Notes: generated by a model not told the origin, from the letters alone. A DNA stretch of 64,000 nt from Apostichopus japonicus (GCF_037975245.1 NC_092571.1:4982001-5046000), one strand, 5' to 3'. Counted from the first letter of the stretch, positions 22,101 to 31,717 are shown. Made by a program: numbers and translations.

Positions 22101-24631
22101 ACGTTTATAGTACTCAGTATGAGAAATATTCTTACATTGTATGAGGTTCAACAGAAATTCTTTACCTGTGATATTGTGCCTCTAGATAAGGTTTTCCAAG
22201 CTTTGACTTTGGCTGACCACAATTGATCTTTAACCTCTCATAGAAATGATATAGTTCAATTCACTTACACCATATGGGGCATTCGCACACTACATACAGT
22301 ATGAGCTACATTCATGTGTGATATCATGTTTACAAGCCAGGTATCACACACACCTACATCCAGACAATAAACCATACACCATATCATAAATACTTTTCTA
22401 ACTGGCATACAAATTGAAAACAACAAGAAAGGATGTTTTGGAAATTAATTTAAAACATAGTCAAAGACAGAACCCAAACACATTCAAAAACTGAATTCTC
22501 CTATTTTAGTCCTTTACCTGTTCCAACTAGTGTGTCGTTTGACCAGCAGGATTCCTGCTTTTGCTGATGGCTCTAATGGAGTACTGTGGCTGATAGCTAG
22601 TACAGGCCGTTGGGACTCTTGTTTCAGTGGTGGTGTTTTACCTCCGAGCTGTGGCAGACCAGCGAAGGTCTTCCGTAGAGATCCAAATTTGCTGCGACTT
22701 TCATGTTTAACTACTTTAGGTTCTGTTGAGTGACTTCTATCCAGCACCACCTGTATGCAGCAGAGGTAGTATATATAGTCAAAGGTTCTACAAAGTATGT
22801 TAAAAGCAAATTACCTGATATCAATTTAACTGGCTGTATCTCTGCCATGCAAATTACTACTCTATAAATGACACAAGGTGTTTATTTGCATGGCACTAAT
22901 AGGTACTTCTTGTATGTTAACTGTTCATAAGATCAGCTATGGTTTCCCCAAAACTTACTGGTTTGCATGAATGTAGAGTCAAAGACAGGTGAGAGAGGAG
23001 CAAAAATAAATCTTCCATTTCATCTCAAAAGTCTTGTCTGTGATAAAATATAGTATAGCATAAATATGTTGTATATAATGTATAATTTGAACCCTATACA
23101 GAATATTTTCCTTCAACTGCATGGAAGTGATGGAACTTGTCGCAATTATGTAGTTTGTTTATCATATTTTACAGAATTCCTGCTAATAATAAAGAAGGCT
23201 AGGTATTCCTTGTTAGAACATGGATTGGAGTGCATGTGCATACAGTAAATCAGGTCTGTCCCATGTCTAAGCAAACTTCAATATTACTTTTCTTTGGAAC
23301 CGTTTGAGAACATTTACAGGTATGATATACAATACTGTGTAAAACACAAAGCTTTCTTAAATCATACCCCATTTCCTGTGTGACTTGCAAGTTGTGAATC
23401 TGAGCTGGCTCTGACTAGACGGTTTAAATCTGTAGATTCTCTCTCTGTCAGATATTTGTCTACCTTAGTCTGTATGGGAGTTGTACGATGAACTCGCTTG
23501 TGACTCTGCTGTTCTGACCAACCATAGGTATCTGTAAAATGAGCCTCTGAGATCTTTGGCTTCTTTGGTACCAGTGACTTTTTCTGACGCCAACTGTTCG
23601 GTGATTTTCTGAAATGGGATTTTAAAGACAATGTCTGAAATAATCTATTATTTCCTTTTTCTTTCCAGGCTTGGTTGGAAGCAGAAGTCAATTTCTGAAT
23701 CCATTCTTTGCAAACTGTTTCCGTCTCTGCACTGAGGATGGTTATGCTCTTAGTTTCATTTCTCTTGATTTGAAATGAATGTTGAACAGCAAACCTTGTG
23801 ACCAGAGCAAACTCAACCTTCTGTGGTACACTTGCTATTTTACATTCTGCTAAATCCCAACTTTCTAATATTTCCGCTTCTGGCATGTCACCATCAAACA
23901 TGAGTAGCCTTTCTTTGCTCAGTACAAACCAACAAGTTGTTTTAGTTCCTTCCATTAAATTGATATGCCACAGATAACCTTGAAAGCATACACTGTATAT
24001 GCTTCCCAGTGTATTTGCTGGAGGCATCAAATTAGCATGTGATGAACGTGGTCTTGGTCTGTCAGCAATATATTTTCTCCGTAACAATAAAGGAGAAGTA
24101 CATCGATCAACGGTCTGCTTGGTTATAGCTTTCACATGTCCATCTGTGAACTGGAAGATTGAATCCTTGTCTGAATCAGACAAACTGTGAACTGGGGACA
24201 TCGGTAATGACCGCGTGGCCCGAAGAAGAGCCTTTCTTGGAACAGGGCTGTTATGGGGCTCTTCCCAAAATACAAATTCATTGGGAGATGTGACTATTTT
24301 GTCATCAGGGCTATCAGAATCATCATCATCATCATGGCTGACAGCTAGAACAGGAGATCTAAGGTCAGAGTTATCAGTAATGTTAGACTCAAAGGACTCA
24401 TAACTAGAAAGCAACGAGTCTCTCTGGATGTCACGTAAGTGTAATCTCTCTTGTGGTGATGCTGGGGGACAAGTACTAATGTTTGATACCTCATCTGGAC
24501 TTGCAGTTATTTGTTCAGGCGCTTGGTCATCTTCAGGAAGGGTTCTTAATAGCCCTTTTTGACCCTGTCCTTGCCTAGCGTCCTCTGGTAAGTCCATGTC
24601 GGCACCATAACCACTATCATGCCTCTCCATG
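180..24631 (-). CDS. Tandem PH-domain, coiled-coil protein (gene overview, 3' end outside window)
   Basis: Six minus-strand exons with canonical splice sites join in phase (0, 2, 0, 1, 0, 0 at the successive exon ends) into an open product of 923 residues that continues past the left edge. Layout: residues 1-210 acidic, Ser/Pro-rich and probably disordered, with a run of Asp near 100-105; PH domain 1 about 215-320 with the C-terminal helix Trp at 310; basic linker 325-400; PH domain 2 about 485-580 with its helix Trp at 571; two coiled-coil stretches about 620-690 and 693-756; Ser-rich tail 780-890. PH domains generally bind phosphoinositides or protein partners, so a membrane-linked scaffold or cytoskeletal adaptor is plausible. 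PH2 has the ISLLGYSV signature resembling PH2 of FARP/FGD exchange factors, but no DH, FERM or FYVE domain is visible here. I do not recognise the exact orthologue. Confidence 0.85.
1503..2572. mobile_element. Non-autonomous hAT-type DNA transposon, host of a nested copy
   Basis: Ends CAGTGGCGGCGGAAC and its inverted counterpart CCGCCGCGCCTG, flanked by a perfect 8-bp duplication AATCATCA (1495-1502 and 2573-2580). The 8-bp target duplication and CAG...CTG ends are typical of the hAT superfamily. No transposase frame is visible. It contains the shared subterminal module at about 2410-2525 and a nested element at 1871-2255. Confidence 0.8.
1871..2255. mobile_element. hAT-type element nested inside the 1503-2572 copy
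   Basis: Ends TAGTGGCGGAGC and GCTCCGCCACTG are inverted repeats with one changed terminal base. Flanks CCCTTACT and CCCCTACT form an 8-bp target duplication with one mismatch. The shared subterminal module lies at about 2090-2197, again close to the right end. Its insertion is younger than the element around it. Confidence 0.7.
2735..3052. repeat. 53-bp minisatellite, about six copies
   Basis: The words GTGGTAACATAGCCATG and TGTCCCCATCCAGGATAT recur with a spacing of 53 bp (one unit is shorter). The minus strand is open for 128 codons across it, which reflects the repeat and not a recognised gene. Confidence 0.9.
3428..3575. repeat. Dispersed repeat with a full CRE, copy 1
   Basis: About 145 bp nearly identical to 17142-17290 (e.g. 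GATTACTGTAGGAACTGTAT and CATCCTAGA). It contains the palindromic cAMP-response element TGACGTCA at 3517-3524. Whether the element is active is unknown. Confidence 0.75.
4026..5948. mobile_element. Composite hAT-type element, 1.9 kb
   Basis: Starts CAGTGGCGGAG and ends CTCAGCCACTG, with a perfect 8-bp duplication GGTATGAT (4018-4025 and 5949-5956). Inside are a polypurine tract (4410-4500), a nested element (4597-5144), and a segment (5145-5755) that ends in TACGCCCCTG and is homologous to 38344-38939. Subterminal modules occur at about 4995-5090, 5610-5711 and 5773-5875. No transposase is visible. Confidence 0.75.
4597..5144. mobile_element. hAT-type element nested in the 4026-5948 copy
   Basis: Ends CATGGGCGCAGATC and GATCTGCGCCCATG are inverted repeats. 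Flanks CTCCAAAC and CTCAAAAC form an 8-bp duplication with one mismatch. A related composite at 37870-37906 shows the same surrounding sequence without this insertion (CAGCCTCAAAAACTGTC), which serves as a paralogous empty site and supports the boundaries. Confidence 0.8.
8134..8220. repeat. TA and GTAT microsatellites
   Basis: Alternating TATA tracts and four GTAT units immediately before the tRNA-like foldback. Confidence 0.9.
8221..8384 (-). repeat. tRNA-like core inside a long inverted repeat
   Basis: Arms of about 50 bp (8221-8274 and 8329-8384) are inverted copies sharing GGTGGAGGCTGGAAG and GATTTTCCAACTC. On the minus strand the loop reads like a decayed tRNA: A-box-like TAGCCTAGTGGTTAGGG, an anticodon-arm-like TCCGCGTACAGAGCGGGA, and B-box-like GGCCCGAATCCC (consensus GGTTCGANTCC, two changes). 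A functional tRNA is unlikely because the 5' acceptor half does not fit. A tRNA-derived SINE or foldback is the better reading. Confidence 0.5.
8425..8462 (-). CDS. Fifth coding exon, a 38-base micro-exon
   Basis: Acceptor TCTCTACCAG precedes 8462 and donor GAT/GTAAGTG lies at 8425/8424. Two bases complete the Gly codon opened by the exon at 11060. Twelve codons follow (YDHNINETIQSD), and the exon leaves in phase 0, matching the next exon at 1118. The matching phases on both sides are the main support, because the exon is too short for domain evidence. It starts about 80 bases from a tRNA-like foldback element. An alternatively used exon is possible: skipping it would change the frame. Confidence 0.75.
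9052..10237. repeat. 75-bp minisatellite in an intron
   Basis: About 16 units built from GAGAGCATTACTGAGGGAAT, GCAGCCACTCATGAGAGAGC, and a variable part ending TATGGGTATGCGGTCTCATGA. Variants at TTCTGAGT or TACTATGT alternate, showing higher-order order. Some units are shortened at the left end. Confidence 0.92.
10657..10944. mobile_element. 288-bp hAT-type MITE with clear ends
   Basis: Inverted ends CAGGCGCGTAGCCA and TGGCTACGCGCCTG flank the element, with a perfect 8-bp target duplication CATCCTGC (10649-10656 and 10945-10952). It contains GC-rich blocks just inside each end and the shared subterminal module at about 10783-10884. This is the cleanest single copy in the window and defines the family. 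It sits about 115 bp from the coding exon at 11060. Confidence 0.9.
11060..11192 (-). CDS. Fourth coding exon: C-terminal helix of PH domain 2
   Basis: Acceptor TTTCACTAG lies before 11192 and donor GATG/GTAAGT at 11060/11059. The 133 bases enter in phase 0 and leave in phase 1. They encode EKGSIQFLADTESDGEHW followed by VKRFQEACSS: the last PH strand and the C-terminal helix with its Trp (residue 571). Together with the exon at 20904-21066 this gives a complete PH domain of about 95 residues. The intron separating the two exons is 9.7 kb and carries several minisatellites and two hAT-type insertions, one of them (10657-10944) about 115 bp from this exon. Confidence 0.87.
11281..11383. repeat. 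33-bp tandem repeat, three copies
   Basis: Three near-perfect copies of a unit containing CCTCCACATGGGTACATTCA, about 90 bp upstream of an exon acceptor on the minus strand. Confidence 0.9.
13621..13805. repeat. 24-bp G-rich minisatellite, eight copies
   Basis: Eight copies of a unit containing TTATACCTTGGGGAGGGGG, with TTATTCC variants. The plus strand is G-rich with several G4 and G5 runs. Confidence 0.9.
14020..15045 (-). repeat. Tandem repeat carrying splice-donor-like words
   Basis: Units of about 110 bp contain, on the minus strand, AATGTTAAGGTGAGTGG and ATTGTTAAGGTGGGTGG, both looking like AAG/GTRAGT donors, plus GATCTGAAAAAGACAGATAG. The hAT-type element 14128-14714 interrupts the cluster. 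The right-most unit forms the acceptor-exon-donor-like arrangement at 15027-15060. Confidence 0.65.
14128..14714. mobile_element. hAT-type element of the 37907 family with an internal foldback
   Basis: It shares with 37907-38343 the sequence around ACTTGCC(C/T)GAAAAA, the stretch TTTTTCGCGCGCTTT and the right-hand part before TTGGTTG. It interrupts a tandem repeat (14020-15045). The segment 14195-14250 returns inverted at 14405-14460, giving imperfect arms of about 50 bp. The target duplication is not clear, so the limits are approximate. Confidence 0.5.
17142..17290. repeat. Dispersed repeat with a full CRE, copy 2
   Basis: Second copy of the repeat at 3428-3575, same orientation, with TGACGTCA at 17226-17233. 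The copies differ by a few substitutions and small indels, and no target duplication was identified. Confidence 0.75.
19163..19735. mobile_element. hAT-type composite element (CAAGGGCGGCGG family)
   Basis: Ends CAAGGGCGGCGG and CCGCCGCCCTTG are perfect inverted repeats, with flanking TGAGGTA duplicated on both sides (7 bases; 8 if a terminal G is shared). An internal CAGGGGCGTAGCCAGG at 19466 and an inverted copy of the subterminal module (19500-19605) look like the end of another hAT-type element carried inside. The same arrangement recurs in the copy at 42840. Confidence 0.8.
20904..21066 (-). CDS. Third coding exon: central strands of PH domain 2
   Basis: A strong pyrimidine tract and CTTTCAG end at 21067. 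The first base completes the Arg codon left open by the previous exon. The donor is CAGAG/GTGAGA at 20904/20903, in phase 0. The 54 codons read CWVKLHGSNLHFYKD, then ISLLGYSV, then QVRFKFILQSE: strands 2 to 6 of a PH fold. The LLGYSV motif resembles the second PH domain of FARP and FGD proteins. A reading frame continues past the donor to 20760, but that tail has no PH character. Splicing at 20904 restores the domain with the exon at 11192. Confidence 0.85.
22518..22750 (-). CDS. Second coding exon: linker and first strand of PH domain 2
   Basis: Acceptor CATACAG precedes GTGGTGCTGG at 22750, and donor ACAG/GTAAAG lies at 22518/22517. The 233 bases enter in phase 0 and leave with two bases of an Arg codon. 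Residues 422-484 are a basic, Ser/Pro-rich linker. The last stretch, AGILLVKRHTSWN, is the first strand of PH domain 2 (pattern G-x-L, then W-x-R-x-W), which continues in the next exon. Splitting a PH domain between its first strand and the strand that carries the conserved Trp is common in animal genes. Confidence 0.85.
23368..24631 (-). CDS. First coding exon: disordered N-terminus and PH domain 1
   Basis: The acceptor is a T-run followed by GCAG at 24632-24633. One base later the ATG at 24630 opens the frame, so upstream exons should be non-coding. The exon encodes 421 codons and ends in phase 0 at GGG before GTATGA. Residues 1-200 are rich in Ser, Asp and Pro with several SP sites (SPVLAV, MSPVHS). 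PH domain 1 begins near residue 215 (FQGYLWHINLMEG) and continues through CWFVLSKERLLMFDG to the C-terminal helix CKEWIQKLTSAS, which carries the near-invariant PH Trp. A Lys/Arg-rich linker follows (RQKKSLVPKKPK). The ATG is chosen because it is the first one in frame after the acceptor. Confidence 0.88.
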
Positions 24632-26978
24632 CTGCAAAAAAATTATAAAATTAAAACTTTAAAAGTTACGTGTAAGGACTCATATAAGACAGCAGGGGTG
24701 ATACTTAAGTAATACAATTCCATCATCTGAAAATTGGATAAATAACCATTAAACATAACTGTAAATTTACAAAACAAAATACTGTACATAGATTAAATGA
24801 CCCTTATATGATATCTTAGTCGGAAATCATAGTCTGACAATTAACTTAAATGCTGATCACTTCAAGTCTTTGGTTAAAACTTCAAGCTGTCAGTTTTGTG
24901 CACAGTGGTATATTATATGTTACAACCATGTGGACAGATCAAACTAAGACACCTTCCTAGACATTTTCACCAAATAAAGGTTTATACCGAATTAGTAATA
25001 TGAATTGGGTTTATCCTGAACAATTTCTTGCCACTTGAGCGTACTTTATCACAGTATAGTTACTTTATGACAGTAGTTTTAACTGCTAAAGACAAGTTTA
25101 GAATGAGGAGGGGCTTGACTAGAGGTGACCGTTCATAGAGGGTTTTTATTGTTAAAAGGTCACCAGTTCACTCTAGCCATGGTAGAGCTACAGTAGAGTG
25201 CTTAGGTTGTAAGGAGACAGGTAAGGGAGGAGCAAAGTTTAAAATCTTGAGGCTAATACTTGATCACTTGAAATGAAACTTGGTTAGTCAAGCTCAATTA
25301 ATTAAACTACTTCATGATGGGATGTAAAAACATCAAGACTTCTTACATAATGAAGTCAAGAAGTTGTAACTAACATTTATCAGCCTTACTGATACAAGTA
25401 GTGTCGGCTACCCATATTCTTTTGCAAATTTTTACAAACTAAGAAAATTTTGGATTTCTGGAATTGTCAAGCAGGCTGAATGAAGGTAACCATTACTGTA
25501 TATCAACACAGTGCTGTGGACAAATTGATCACCAACAAATTGCTATTTTGTAATCAGGAAATGTTTGTTTTGCCCAGATGTTGCAACCTACATACCCACG
25601 AACGGGAAAACAACTATTAGGACAGGCGTCATGGCTGTATATACCAAGAGGGCTGGCCAGTATACAAGAATAAGAAGGAATTTTAAATTGAGACCAATGG
25701 CAAATATTCACAAAGATTTGTTTGTGACATGGAACAATAGTTTACAGCACGTAAATTGCAGTATGGGGCACCATCTATGGTTCTGCAAAATTTCATTAAC
25801 CTATAACAACTAGAGTAATATAAGCAACACAAAATCAAACTGTTTTCAGCAACTTTTTTGCCTTTATGATTAACGTAAGTCCTCCTTCAGTTCAAAGGGC
25901 TGCATGGTAAATAACTTCAGGCGGTTTTTACTTCAATGGTTTGTTTTCCAAAAGTGTTTGTTCTGTAAGTTCCTTTCAGATTCCAGCACAGATAGTTTTG
26001 AGGGACAATAGTTTTTTGTGCACACAGTTTTCAATGGCAGAGATTTGTACAGTAAGTGTGGGTGTGTTTGTGTGCATGCACTGTACTATTCTTCATGCAA
26101 TTAAACAACAGCAATGTTTAATATGCAACAATACTGTACACTGTTGCTTACCCACTGAATGGTGGCTCTTTATATGTTAATACACAAAATACTAACCATA
26201 AACATGTACAGTGTGCTCAAGGATCATGGATGAAGTGCATTTAATATTGAACTCTTGAAAATCGTTGCGTGTTGACCACTCCGCAGCCCCATCCCCCTCT
26301 TTCTCGCTTTGCTATCAGTGAATTTAATTTTTTTTTCAATTTGCAAGGGCCATACTGAAGAAACAAAATGAACTTACAGGTAGCTACATGTTTCAATTGG
26401 TAAACAGTTTGTCTCATGTTGTTGCAGCTATGAGGATATTTCACATATATGTTAGTGTTTGTGCATGTCACTTTTTATGACAATGTATAGTTCCTTCAGG
26501 TGTACATGTATTATAGCTGTACCATGAGAATTTATTGCTAATTTTAAGTTGATAACAATTAGTTTGGAATAGTTCAGGGCTCCAAGCACATGTTACAGGC
26601 AAGTTCCTAATGTAATACGCTTTGGACCCCCACCCCCCACCCCTCCCATCAGCTATTAACTGCTTATTACTGTTACATATATGCCAGAGTTATTCTTTCT
26701 ACAACCAGTGTGTGAATGAAGAACAACACCGGACAGTGCAATAAATGGACAATGCAAGGTAATATCACACTTCCCTTCTTTCTGGGTCAAGAAACTAAGG
26801 AACCAAAGAAGAAAAAGTTAGGAAAAAAAGCGACAGCAAATACTTACACCTCCACTTTACCCTGCATGAGGTACCCTATTGTATAATTAAACAGGTCATT
26901 TACGTCATAGAGAGCCATACATACTATACACATTGGGACCAAACTGTGAAGCATCAATTGATGTGATAATCAGTACAG

Positions 26979-27296
26979 AAAGCTATCCTTAGTGTCCAAT
27001 ATGCCATAGTGTCTCACTTGCATGATGCATTACTATAAACAGAAAGCGATCTTTAGTGTCCAATATGCCATAGTGTCCCACTTGCATGATGCATTACTAT
27101 AAACAGAAAGCTATCCTTAGTGTCCAATATGCCATAGTGTCCCACTTGCATGATGCATTACTATAAACAGAAAGCTATCCTTAGTGTCCAATATGCCATA
27201 GTGTCCCACTTGCATGATGCATTACTATAAACAGAAAGCTATCCTTAGTGTCCAATATGCCATAGTGTCCCACTTGCATGATGCATTACTATAAAC
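26979..27296. repeat. 63-bp tandem repeat, five copies
   Basis: Five nearly identical units (AGAAAGCTATCCTTAGTGTC, CATAGTGTCCCACTTGCATG). The first two units carry a few differences. Next to the TTAA-flanked element. Confidence 0.93.
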
Positions 27297-27358
27297 CACA
27301 GCTGCATGGAGCTCCCTGCTCTTCATTGATGACACAGTAAATACAAATCATCCCTTCC

Positions 27359-27976
27359 TTAAAGCAGCATTTTGCGTCCTTTTCTATGATTTTTCTCAAC
27401 CTCACTGACTCCACTATGCCATAACGACATACATAACTAGCTTATCTATTTAAATCTTACTTCACATGGTGGCATAAAAGTCGAAAAAATTTGCAACTTT
27501 CAACTTTGTTTTTCTCCAAGATATTTACTGTTAGAACCCAACAAACCTCGCCCATAATATGAATATTTAAACACTACGAATGTCATTGACCAATACAACA
27601 CCAATGATGATGCTTGATTTGTGTACAGTCTATATTGCAGTTGTACCAGGGAGTTTCATTTCATCTCCCTGGTTGTACCAATGCAAATTCTTGAATCTAT
27701 TTTTAGCAACGGCTCATAACTAAACCTGCATCTCTGATTGGTTGAATTCAAACTAGTGGGTTTGGCGGAACTGTATGCGATTAATTTTAACTGTGGAATT
27801 TGTCGAGGACACTCTTCTCATTATCTGCAAATATCCTTAATTACTCGCCAATTAACGTTGTTGGCAGGAAAAAAACTTGGCTAATATCTTAGTTTGCTGT
27901 TTTGTGATATGTAAAAAAATCGATGGACATGTCAAAAAAGTAGAAAACGGCGACCAAACGCAAAATGCTGCTTTAA
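27359..27976. mobile_element. TTAA-flanked non-autonomous DNA transposon
   Basis: Both ends are TTAA followed by the inverted repeat AGCAGCATTTTGCGT (right end ACGCAAAATGCTGCT before TTAA). A TTAA target duplication is used by the piggyBac and Kolobok superfamilies. The 618-bp interior has no transposase, so this is a MITE-like element. It contains a CCAGGGAG...CTCCCTGG hairpin (27645-27673). Confidence 0.75.
27645..27673. repeat. CCAGGGAG/CTCCCTGG hairpin, copy 1
   Basis: Arms ACCAGGGAG and CTCCCTGGT with an 11-base loop. The same arms recur at 30844-30871 and 43899-43925 with different loops. Confidence 0.75.
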
Positions 27977-29496
27977 ATTGTACAGAACTGTTGAAAGAGT
28001 TTCAGTGCTTTGTGAAACATAGGGAACCAGAGGTGATGCAAGCGTTCTAATTCAATTTAATCATTTATATTTTGTCTGAGCTTAGTCTACCTTCAAGAAT
28101 AAATGCTATAACGATGACCAAATTAATGTCTCATTATATCTTTGTGTCTAATTTCTATTGATACATTGTAGGATAAACTGTAAACTAACTGACAAGTGCA
28201 GTATCTGCATGGGCAATACAGTAAATGATATGCAAGAACTGTAACACACGTTAGCTGAATGTGCATACTGTACATATGCAGTAATGGTTACGTCCAGTAC
28301 CGTATACTTCGTACACTACAGAGAACAGACCCTGGTGGCCGCAACCACGCTTGCTTTCTACCTCACGGCCGCACGACGTAAGACAAGTTAGCTGGAGTAC
28401 AAAGTGTATTTATATTGCTGCAATGTACCTGCTGTATACCTAGGGCTTACCCTCTGTCACTGGAAATGGTGGGAAATGATTGTGGAAACCTTTTCTCACT
28501 ATCAGAGAATTCCAGCAACCCAACATGATTAATCATAAATAGTGTAATAAACCACTTAACATGTTTATAACTCTTCACTACAGTTCTGTCTAGTCACTAA
28601 GAGTAAGACTTAAGCCTCAAGCTGATAGACTCAAGGCATGCATAGCCTAAATTTACCCTACTCACCTAAAAGGCTAAATCGATACAGTTTAGTACACTTA
28701 CCTACGGCTCTATAAAGTATTCAAAAGGTTTGAAAGCTTTCCACACAGACAGAAACTACTGTGTGATAAATATAATCTAACAACTCACACCATAGTCCTC
28801 ACTACATCAAATCCTTGTTTGAAACACTCCAAATTTGGACTTGACATGGTTGTGTCAACAGTAGGCTACTTATAATCATAAATTTCTATTGAAGTTTTCC
28901 ATTTGTATACATGGCATAATCAATAGATGTAACCCAGTTCTGAGGACACTATTTATTGTTTCTATGACTAGACTAGAAAAAATATAATCCTTTGACTTAA
29001 ACACAACTGAAAGTCCCTGACCCACAAAAATAAATCCTTTACACAGAAACGTGGTCGTTTATCACATGTCATACAGTGATTCACAAAATTGTAGAAACGT
29101 GGCTGAGAATTGTTGGTCGCTTAATGGGGAAGGAGGTGGGGGGGGGGGGTTGGTGCTTTAAAGCTCACTTGCATATACACAGTGAAGAAAACAAGCATAT
29201 TAAGTAGGTACCTTTTCTATTCGGCATGCCTCATCTGACAATGTATGCACTCTCCAGTGCACAAAGTACTGTAGGTATAAAACTATGTCAGTATATCTAG
29301 ATAGTGTACATGAAATGTAAGCAGTGTATCACTTTAATGAGCCAGTTTGATCGTCTAAACTTAACTCACATGTTCAGTTCCTGGATTATCATTTGAAATT
29401 GACAGGTTGTCGTAACCCGAGCCTGGCCGAAATAAAGCACTGGACGGTTCGGTCGCGTGTTCCAGACTGATTTATTAAATACACAACCAAGGGGGG

Positions 29497-29702
29497 GAAT
29501 TCCGCGAGACTGAAGGTTCGCGAGACCAAAATTAAAGAAAGGTCTGCGAGACCGAAATTAAAAAAAGGTCCTCGCAGACCTTTTTTTATTTTCGGTCTCG
29601 CGGACCTTCGGTCTCGCAGACCTTTTTATTATTCGGTCTCGCGGACCTTCGGTCTCGTGGACCTTTTTTTATTTTCGGTCTCGCGGACCTTCGGTCTCAT
29701 GG
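29497..29702. repeat. GGTCTCG/CGAGACC palindromic repeat cluster
   Basis: Repeated words GGTCTCGCGGACCTTCGG and their inverted forms, spaced by short T or A runs. The left part (GCGAGACCGAAATTAAA) folds back on the right part (TTTATTTTCGGTCTCGC) around position 29572. It lies directly beside the CTTAAG foldback. Confidence 0.7.
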
Positions 29703-29721
29703 ACTGTAATCTGACAAGGTA

Positions 29722-30603
29722 GTATGCATATGGCAAGCTTTTTTAAGTATAATTGCATTTTACTCAAGTAAAATGACCACTTTCCTGAAAGCTTAAGTTA
29801 AATTCAAAGTCACTTAAAGTAATTGTATTCTACTTAAGTAAAAACAATTCTACTTTAGTAAAATTTAATTTAGCTTAAGTAAAAGTGTCATTCTTTTTCA
29901 CTTAAGCTAAATGAATTTTACTTAAGTAGAATACAATTAAGCTTAAGTGAAATTGAATTTAACTGACGCTAAATTGTATTCTATTTAAGTAGAGAAAAAA
30001 TGTACTTAAGCTAAATATAATTGCATTTTACTTAGGTAAAATTCAATTCTACTGAAGTAAAATACAATTTAGCTTAAGTGGAATTGAAGGATCGGTCGTA
30101 TGGCAAACTGTTTTAACATTTACCTCGTGCGGAGAAGTGGTTGGTCTGGGGGCAATGTTTACATCACATTTCACTTAGTGTAATTCTATTTCACTTAAGT
30201 GAAATAGATTGACCAATCACATTTCATAAGCGTAATCCAAATTCACTTAGGTAAAATGCAATTTAGCTGAAGTCAAATTGAAATTTGCTTAAGTAGAATA
30301 GCATTTTACTTAGGTAGAATTGAATTTCACTTCAGCAGAATTGTATTTTACTTAAGTAGATTTGTATTTTACTTCAGTAGATTTGTATTTTACTTAAGCT
30401 TAATTCAATTAAGCTTTAGCTAAATTGAACTTAAGCTAATAAGAATTCTGCTTAAGTGGAATACAACTAAGCTTAAGTAAAATGCAATTCTACTTAAGTG
30501 CAATTAATTTCACTTAAGCTTAATTGTATTCTGTTTATGTGGAATTAGTTCTACTTAAGTAGAATAACAAGGTAAATTTTAAAACGTCTTGCCATATATG
30601 CAA
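29722..30603. mobile_element. Foldback element built of CTTAAG palindromes
   Basis: The interior is almost entirely irregular copies of short palindromes of the type AATT-x-x-ACTTAAGT-x-x-AATT, in both phases and with A/T changes. The outer ends are inverted relatives: GCATATGGCAAGCTTTTTT at the left and TTTTAAAACGTCTTGCCATA near the right, with a further TATGGCAAACTGTTTTAA at about 30100. This suggests a foldback transposon rather than simple repeat expansion. No coding sequence. Confidence 0.55.
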
Positions 30604-30843
30604 CAACTATATACACCCTAGTAACATTCACTACACAGGTCATCCCAAGTCCCACATTTTAACACCCAAAATAAAATGATACAGTTAACTACCAAACCTT
30701 CACAATGTTCTCAGACATTTCATGGATGATGGAATAGAGAATGTTCAAATTGGGCATTTAAATCACATGGCTCGCAGATATAAAAGCAACCCTGATCAGT
30801 GAATAATTTCATACTATGTAATTCACACAAATCATCATGTAGC

Positions 30844-30871
30844 ACCAGGGAGTCCATCGCAACTCCCTGGT
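30844..30871. repeat. CCAGGGAG/CTCCCTGG hairpin, copy 2
   Basis: Arms ACCAGGGAGT and ACTCCCTGG(T) with a short different loop (CCATCGCA). Confidence 0.75.
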
Positions 30872-31717
30872 TGCTCTTCTACATAGTGAACAAAAAAGCT
30901 TCCACTGGTGACCTTCAATGTTACAATGTCATCGGAAGGTTTCTCTTGTACAAAGTACTGTTCTTTACATGAATACCTTGGGCACTTTGGGCAATTGAAA
31001 AATTAGAACCACAATCCACTGCATGAGAGACAGTCAGAATGCCTGAAGTCCTTTAAACCTATAGAGTAGGCCTGGAGGTTCTCACCTTTGATGACGACAT
31101 GGGGAGGTCAACATCAATATCATGTCCCCAGATTTACTGGGTGAAAAATTGATCACCTAATTACTGTAGGACTACAGCTTGACTGACTTTTGTCAGGTAA
31201 ACGTTTGAAAGAAATAATGCCATAGTTGCTGTACTCAGTATAGGCCTACCTATGAAGTTTGATCCTAAGTCAGGGGCCAGATACAGTAATGTGGTCTAGT
31301 TTACTATAAATAATCTTGCGTGGTGGGCTCAATTTAAACCGAGAAAGTTGACTTACTTTAAATTGCTTTGATGGTTCTTTAGCTAGAGTTAGAAGTCAGT
31401 GGGACAACTGCATGGCATCTTTAACAAAGAAATGAACAACTGCACATAATAGCAAATCATTCAAGTAAAGGGTGATATTCTGTTTGCTGGTCCTGTTGAA
31501 CAACTTAGACTATAGGCCTACCCTATTACTACGGTGGATGAGTACGGTTAAAGTAGTGTAGCAATTACTGTACAAGGTGGGGAATTAATTTTTAACAGTT
31601 ATAAGCCTCGGTGCTATGCATGAGCAAGTCTACCATGGTTAATGAGGCCCCACGTTACACTAACAAAGGGAAAATATATACAATATACATAAAATATATA
31701 TATATATATGGACTTAC

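Larger units (their letters stand above)
24632..31717 (-). other. Probable first intron of the tandem PH gene
   Basis: Between the start-codon exon and the strong donor at 31718. It carries a 63-bp tandem repeat (26979-27296), a TTAA-flanked element (27359-27976), a GGTCTCG palindromic cluster (29497-29702) and the CTTAAG foldback (29722-30603). I see no supported coding sequence in 24650-26970, 28000-29490 or 30610-31700. Confidence 0.5.
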
